DNA from: an uncultured Bacteroidales bacterium
GTDB taxonomy: Bacteria; Bacteroidota; Bacteroidia; Bacteroidales; Muribaculaceae
Length of the DNA: 6,235 nucleotides
Assembly (NCBI GenBank): GCA_947176515.1
Contig: CAMWQZ010000077.1
Location: forward strand, 1 to 6,235
Direction of reading: 5' to 3'
Shown in pieces: positions 6,184 to 6,235 of the stretch. Under the pieces are notes generated by a model, which worked only from the letters and a program-made list of their open reading frames with translations, was not told the DNA's origin and ran no database searches. Within the stretch, counting starts at the first letter, position 1. The number at the start of each line of letters is the position of its first letter. A program made the position numbers and the translations under genes.

Positions 6184-6235
6184 ATGAAACTAAAACGATT
6201 AACTCTACCGCTGATGGCGCTCGTATGTGGCTTGT
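6184..6235 (+). CDS. Start of an exported protein, 3'-truncated by window edge
   Basis: An ATG 20 nt after the btuG-like stop opens a frame reading MKLKRLTLPLMALVCGL to the end of the window. The basic start followed by a hydrophobic run is the beginning of a signal peptide. The cysteine at residue 15 is not preceded by a proper lipobox, and the true cleavage site is probably further on. The A/T-rich leader without a Shine-Dalgarno site is typical of Bacteroidetes. As the third gene of the B12 operon it probably encodes another envelope protein for cobalamin capture or transport, but the family cannot be told from 17 residues. Confidence 0.7.
   Translation, partial: MKLKRLTLPLMALVCGL

Overview
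The window looks like a chromosomal piece of a gut-type Bacteroidales bacterium, possibly near Muribaculaceae. The clues are Bacteroidetes-type promoters (TTTG and TAnnTTTG-like boxes about 20 nt apart), starts without clear Shine-Dalgarno sites, a TonB-dependent receptor paired with a surface beta-propeller, and a short C-terminal tail typical of secreted Bacteroidales proteins. The family assignment is inference; the order-level call is fairly safe.

Left part (1-2340): the 3' end of a Vsr-type mismatch endonuclease gene enters on the plus strand and runs 44 nt into the end of a convergent minus-strand operon, ptb-buk. These two genes encode phosphate butyryltransferase and butyrate kinase, which convert butyryl-CoA (or a related acyl-CoA) to the free acid and make one ATP. 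ptb comes first, and a plausible promoter lies just upstream of it.

Centre (2341-2887): a divergent intergenic region of 547 nt. It holds the candidate ptb promoter on the minus strand, a repeat-rich stretch without genes, a well-spaced plus-strand promoter, and a clear cobalamin (B12) riboswitch. A 6-bp hairpin lies between the aptamer and the next start codon, and its loop can pair with the aptamer's L5 region.

Right part (2888-6235): a B12-controlled outer-membrane uptake operon. It contains a BtuB-like TonB-dependent receptor, then a YncE/BtuG-like beta-propeller predicted to capture B12 at the cell surface, then the first 17 codons of another exported protein cut by the window edge. The riboswitch is expected to lower expression of the whole set when B12 is plentiful.

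No mobile element, CRISPR array, tRNA or rRNA was seen. The locus is mostly a recognisable B12 acquisition system. Its less ordinary points are the non-canonical lipobox and sorting-like tail of the BtuG homologue, the details of the riboswitch expression platform, and the overlapping vsr/buk ends.
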